DNA of 64,000 nucleotides, taken from positions 496,001 to 560,000 of the forward strand of contig NW_002476370.1 in the NCBI RefSeq assembly GCF_000189635.1. The letters are read 5' to 3'. Position numbers and translations under genes: made by a program. Within the stretch, counting starts at the first letter, position 1. Each line of letters opens with the position of its first letter. Shown here piece by piece: positions 60,261 through 64,000 of the stretch. Origin of the DNA: Tetrahymena thermophila SB210 (lineage: Eukaryota > Ciliophora > Oligohymenophorea > Hymenostomatida > Tetrahymenidae). Under the pieces are notes generated by a model. The model was not told the DNA's origin. It worked only from the letters and a program-made list of their open reading frames with translations, and did no database searches.

Positions 60261-63200
60261 TTAAGATTTTTGTTTTTTTTAAAAATTTCGCTTTCTAGTT
60301 ATTTTGTTTTTGTAATTTAATTATAATAAAATAACTATTGATTGACAGCACTTGCTTATCTTTTAAAGAATATTTAGTTCGAATGGAGGATAATTTTTTT
60401 AAATTTGCCATATAAAATACAAGAAATCAAATTATCTTTTTTCTCAAAAACTATGTAAAATTATGGATTATAATTTTTTTAATTATTAATTAATCATTTA
60501 ATTGCCTCTAATTTTTTTGTTTACTTTAGAAGGAGTAATACAAATAATTAAAATAAATTTGAATTAACTACACATTCATTAATAAAGTTAGCCAGTATTG
60601 TTAATTGTTTGAAATAGTGTATTACAGTTTCTATTGTTTTTTATGAAATGTAGGGCTTTATTTATTGTTTATGAATATTTTAGCGAAAGTTTTATATCAA
60701 TCAGTTTTTATTTAACTCTTTAATTTTCTATTATTTGTTATTTAAAATTTAGAAAGGTATCAAGAAATGCCATTTAAATTGATTTAAATAGGTTTGCTTA
60801 ATATTAACTCAAAACATGTTATTACACTCAATTATTATTTTCTCTGATTCATGAATTGATATGGATAAAATAAAAATACAATTACACTATTCCCTATGAA
60901 TTATTTAAGAAATTATAATTTACTCTTTATGATTTTTACCATAAAACTTTACTAATATATGATAAAAAAAAGTAATTTTTTAAAACTTTTTAACTTTCTT
61001 CTTATATTTAAATAAAAGTGATTAAAAAAATATACTATATTATTCAAATTCAATTATAAAGCAACAAAATAAATGCAGCCACTTTATTTTAGCTTAGATA
61101 ATTAAGATTATTCGAAAAAAAAAAAAAAAATTTATCACAAATTAAATTCTTAACAAGTTTTTTAAAAATTAAAAATTTCATCTATTTTTAAAAATTGATC
61201 ATCACCAATCACTTTTTGTCACAAAAAAAATTTTAGTTACGATAAAAGCATTGAAAAATTGATAGAAAGATAAATAGTTATTTTAGAATAAAGGATAATA
61301 TGACAATCATTAAAATTACAAGATTAACTCATTAAATAATGCTTGAAGATAATAATATTAGTTTTTAAAACTTTTAAATGTAATTTTATTTTGAGGAAAA
61401 TGTATAACTGGGTTTAGATAATTCATTCATTATCAAAATAATTTTGGAAGTTATCAGAGGACTACTTAGCATTCAATTTTTAATTAAAATTTATTGAAAT
61501 TCTACTGAAATGATGTAAAAAATCAGCGGAATTTTAATACAAAATTAGAAATATGTCTTATCAATCCATCAATTATTGTAAAGCTCAAGCTCTAATATAA
61601 AATAAAACTAATACAATGACTAGAAATTTCACTAGTTTTTAAATTGTATTCTATAAAAAAATCTAGTTTTAGGTAAGACCTCAATTTATTATTTAAATAA
61701 AATCCTTCATTAATCAATTATTTAAAATCTAATAATTGATTTGTAATTTATCAAATTTGTTTGATTTCAAAATTAACTTTTTTTTTCTCTCTTTATCTTA
61801 AATGTTACTTTGCTTCTATTTTTAAAAGTAAATTTTCTAAAATCTTAATTCATCCATCCGTTAGCTGTTTAATAATCTTTAGTTATATTTTATATAAACA
61901 ATCTTACGATCATATAATTAAATAGAAACTTCCTTTTGTTTACCTCTTCCAGTTGTGATCAATTACTCAAAATTAATATTATTATTATTTAAATACAAGT
62001 AAATTGTTTGCTTTTATATTATTAACAATATTACCATATTAAAATATTAAGATGGCTATTTTAACAAAAAAATACCTATTACTGTTTGATAAATAATATT
62101 CATTTTTTTATTATGAAAAAATTAATGACAGAAAAAAATATTTCAATTTCTGCTTTCTATTTATATTAGCAAAGTAATGATAGAATAAAATTCAATTTAA
62201 ATTTTCTTTTAATCTAAAAATGCTATTCCAAAATGTATATAGAATAAATATTAGATCAAAATACAAATTGAAACAAAACAACTTGTTTTATAAAGACTCT
62301 ATTTCTATTAAGTATCTGATTTTTTAGTTGCAACTAAAATAATGAATCTTTTGTTTATAAAGTATAATTAAGTATACAAGAAAAATGAATATTAGAATGA
62401 TGAAATGGATTAATAACTTACTTTAAGATTAAAAACAATTACAGTTAAATTATTTTTAAAACAAAAATGATTGAAAATAACAAAAAATTAAGAAAAAAGG
62501 TTTTTAGGTTGTTTTATAATTTAGCTAGTTAACCTTTTTTAAAAAAATTCATTAGTCATTTATTGAAATTATTTATCATATAATAAAGGAAAACATATGA
62601 TAAAAAGTGATTTAAAATTCTAAACAATTAACAACTTTTTAAAAGAACAAAATTTTTTTGTATAATACTTATGATATTAAGAGGATAGTAGCACTTTTTC
62701 ACTCACTAAGTCAATTCACTTTTCCTTTTAAAAAATTCATTTGCAATGCAAATGTTTTTCATCAAATAGTCATATACATTTTTAAAAAATTAATGTAAAA
62801 AAATTTATAAAAAATCCATATTAATTTCTCTTAGATTCTTGAAATATTATTATTAAATTTTAAGTATTCATTGTATGAATAATATTGCTGCTATATTTTA
62901 ACATTTAATATTGAAAGCATATGAATTAAATATTTATTTATCCACTTTCAAAAAATATTTTATATTTCAGTTATATTATTCACTAGAAAGAAATGGAGTT
63001 AAAGTAATATATAACAATATGTGAACTATATCCCAATATAAATATTTCACCATCTTTTCAGCCCCATCACTCGTCATCAAAAAATTTCCAAATAATCTCC
63101 AATCCAATCGCAACACAACCCAATTATCTCTATCCCACCAATCACACCACCAACAATTCATCTCTAAAATTCCCAAAATCATCAACTATAAGAACCTTCT

Positions 63201-64000
63201 CCTCCAAAAAAGATTTTAATATTTTTGGGTATTTTATCAAATTATTTTTTAACTCTTAATGCTGGTCAAATATTTGTAGATTTCAGCTTTATACTTGATA
63301 ATGAGATGCAAAATCCTAAAGAATATGATTTTTTTTTTATTGTTAAAGGTTTTAACACAAGCATGATTTTCTTTTGAAAAATCGATAATATTTTTACCTT
63401 GTAAATATCTTGTGATACCTAATTAAACAAATTTAATTATATGATCAATGTCATAATTCCTAGATATTAATTTATCTTATTATTTATTTTTAAAGTCAAT
63501 CATTATTTATTAAGTTGATCCTATCAAGAATTCATCCAGCACTTGAGATATAATACTTCTTCCTTTCTATATCTTCGTTTAGCCATTATTTTTTTACATC
63601 TGCATTTTGCTTGAGAACACTTTTCATGTTTTCAGTTTCTGAAATTTACTAAGTTACCTAATTTTATTCATCTTATCAATCTTTCCTTTTTTAAAATCAG
63701 TTCTTTCGTTTTCTATTCTATTAATTATATTGCTGTTTGCAGCAAATTTGAGAAATAAATATTATATATATTAATTTGAAAGAATAAATGGTTTCTTTAC
63801 TCACACATAAACATATAAAATCATTATTTTCAATTATTCATAGCACATATTCTTTATGGATTTTATATAAGAACTCAACATCTTAATATGAATTTATCTC
63901 CAGTATTTTCAAATTAATTTTTTAAGATTTTCTATTGTAGTTGGAGATTCAAAGTTCACTTTTTATTTCAGCAAACTCCATATTAATTCTATTGGATTAA
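60261..64000. other. long A+T-rich right end without a supported gene
   Basis: No confident gene was found on either strand in 3.7 kb. It holds a 16-A run near 61116-61131, a C-rich/G-poor island at about 63045-63200 and weak minus-strand coding traces near 63530-63660. The left part must carry the promoter of the large receptor gene. Confidence 0.55.
63045..63200. other. C-rich, G-poor composition island
   Basis: Over about 155 bp the plus strand is rich in C and A with almost no G (for example ccaatccaatcgcaacacaa and cccaccaatcacaccaccaa), set in DNA that is otherwise nearly all A/T. Open frames run across it on both strands but their peptides (His/Pro/Ile-rich or Trp-rich) match nothing known. 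Its nature is unknown. Confidence 0.55.

Noticed and set aside
60371-60400. A ttcgaat site considered as a tRNA T-loop
   Set aside because: There is no matching acceptor or anticodon stem around it. No tRNA could be assembled anywhere in the window by eye.
62976-63185. 69-codon Trp-rich minus-strand frame
   Set aside because: It overlaps the C-rich island. The Trp richness comes from base composition and no start context, intron or homology supports a gene.

Overview
This window looks like nuclear DNA of a Tetrahymena-type (oligohymenophorean) ciliate, probably macronuclear. The base composition is extremely A+T-rich. Long reading frames appear only when TAA and TAG are read as glutamine and TGA is the sole stop. 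Introns are mostly short GT-AG and A+T-rich (39 to about 830 nt), and every spliced gene model below closes in frame. I identify 19 protein genes and one decayed gene copy. I found no rRNA, tRNA, CRISPR array or virus-like element.

Layout. 1.1-7.8 kb is a 3.3-kb segment duplicated in tandem. Each unit carries a multi-pass membrane protein gene (intact in unit 1, decayed in unit 2), a B-box-like/coiled-coil gene (intact in both) and a relic of that gene's C-terminus. 8.1-12.8 kb holds two tandem cytochrome P450 genes. 13.7-15.5 kb holds a leucine-rich protein on the minus strand. 16.7-19.0 kb holds a DHHC palmitoyltransferase with five introns. 20.1-22.1 kb holds a minus-strand fusion of a ChbG/YdjC-like deacetylase domain to a GLT1D1-like GT4 glycosyltransferase. 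It is divergent from an unknown single-pass membrane protein at 22.4-23.7 kb.

25.1-33.6 kb contains three tandem minus-strand genes for secreted GH5 endoglycoceramidase-like enzymes. Their intron positions are identical, but their first introns differ in length. 34.3-35.8 kb holds an unknown multi-pass protein. 37.1-41.0 kb holds a membrane protein with a degenerate histidine-kinase core. 41.2-42.6 kb holds a small protein with a helix-turn-helix-like segment. 43.7-45.3 kb holds an unknown membrane protein. 46.1-48.3 kb holds an F-box-like protein with a very acidic, Gln-rich tail.

49.5-51.0 kb holds a divergent eRF1 (release factor) paralogue with an intact GGQ but an altered NIKS motif. 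52.3-53.0 kb holds a phospholipid-scramblase-like protein whose frame continues past its TGA into a family-like C-terminal helix. 53.7-60.3 kb holds a 1947-residue receptor on the minus strand: signal peptide, Cys-rich furin-type repeats, REJ-like region, GPS-like motif and several C-terminal membrane helices. 60.3-64 kb has no gene I can support. It includes an odd C-rich, G-poor island near 63.05-63.2 kb.

The genes do not form one pathway. The clusters look like lineage-specific tandem expansions beside single-copy genes. The most unusual items are the deacetylase-glycosyltransferase fusion, the second eRF1-like protein in a genome with reassigned stops, the possible TGA read-through or truncation in the scramblase-like gene, and several degenerate tandem repeats. 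All assignments rest on motif recognition by eye; no database search was run.
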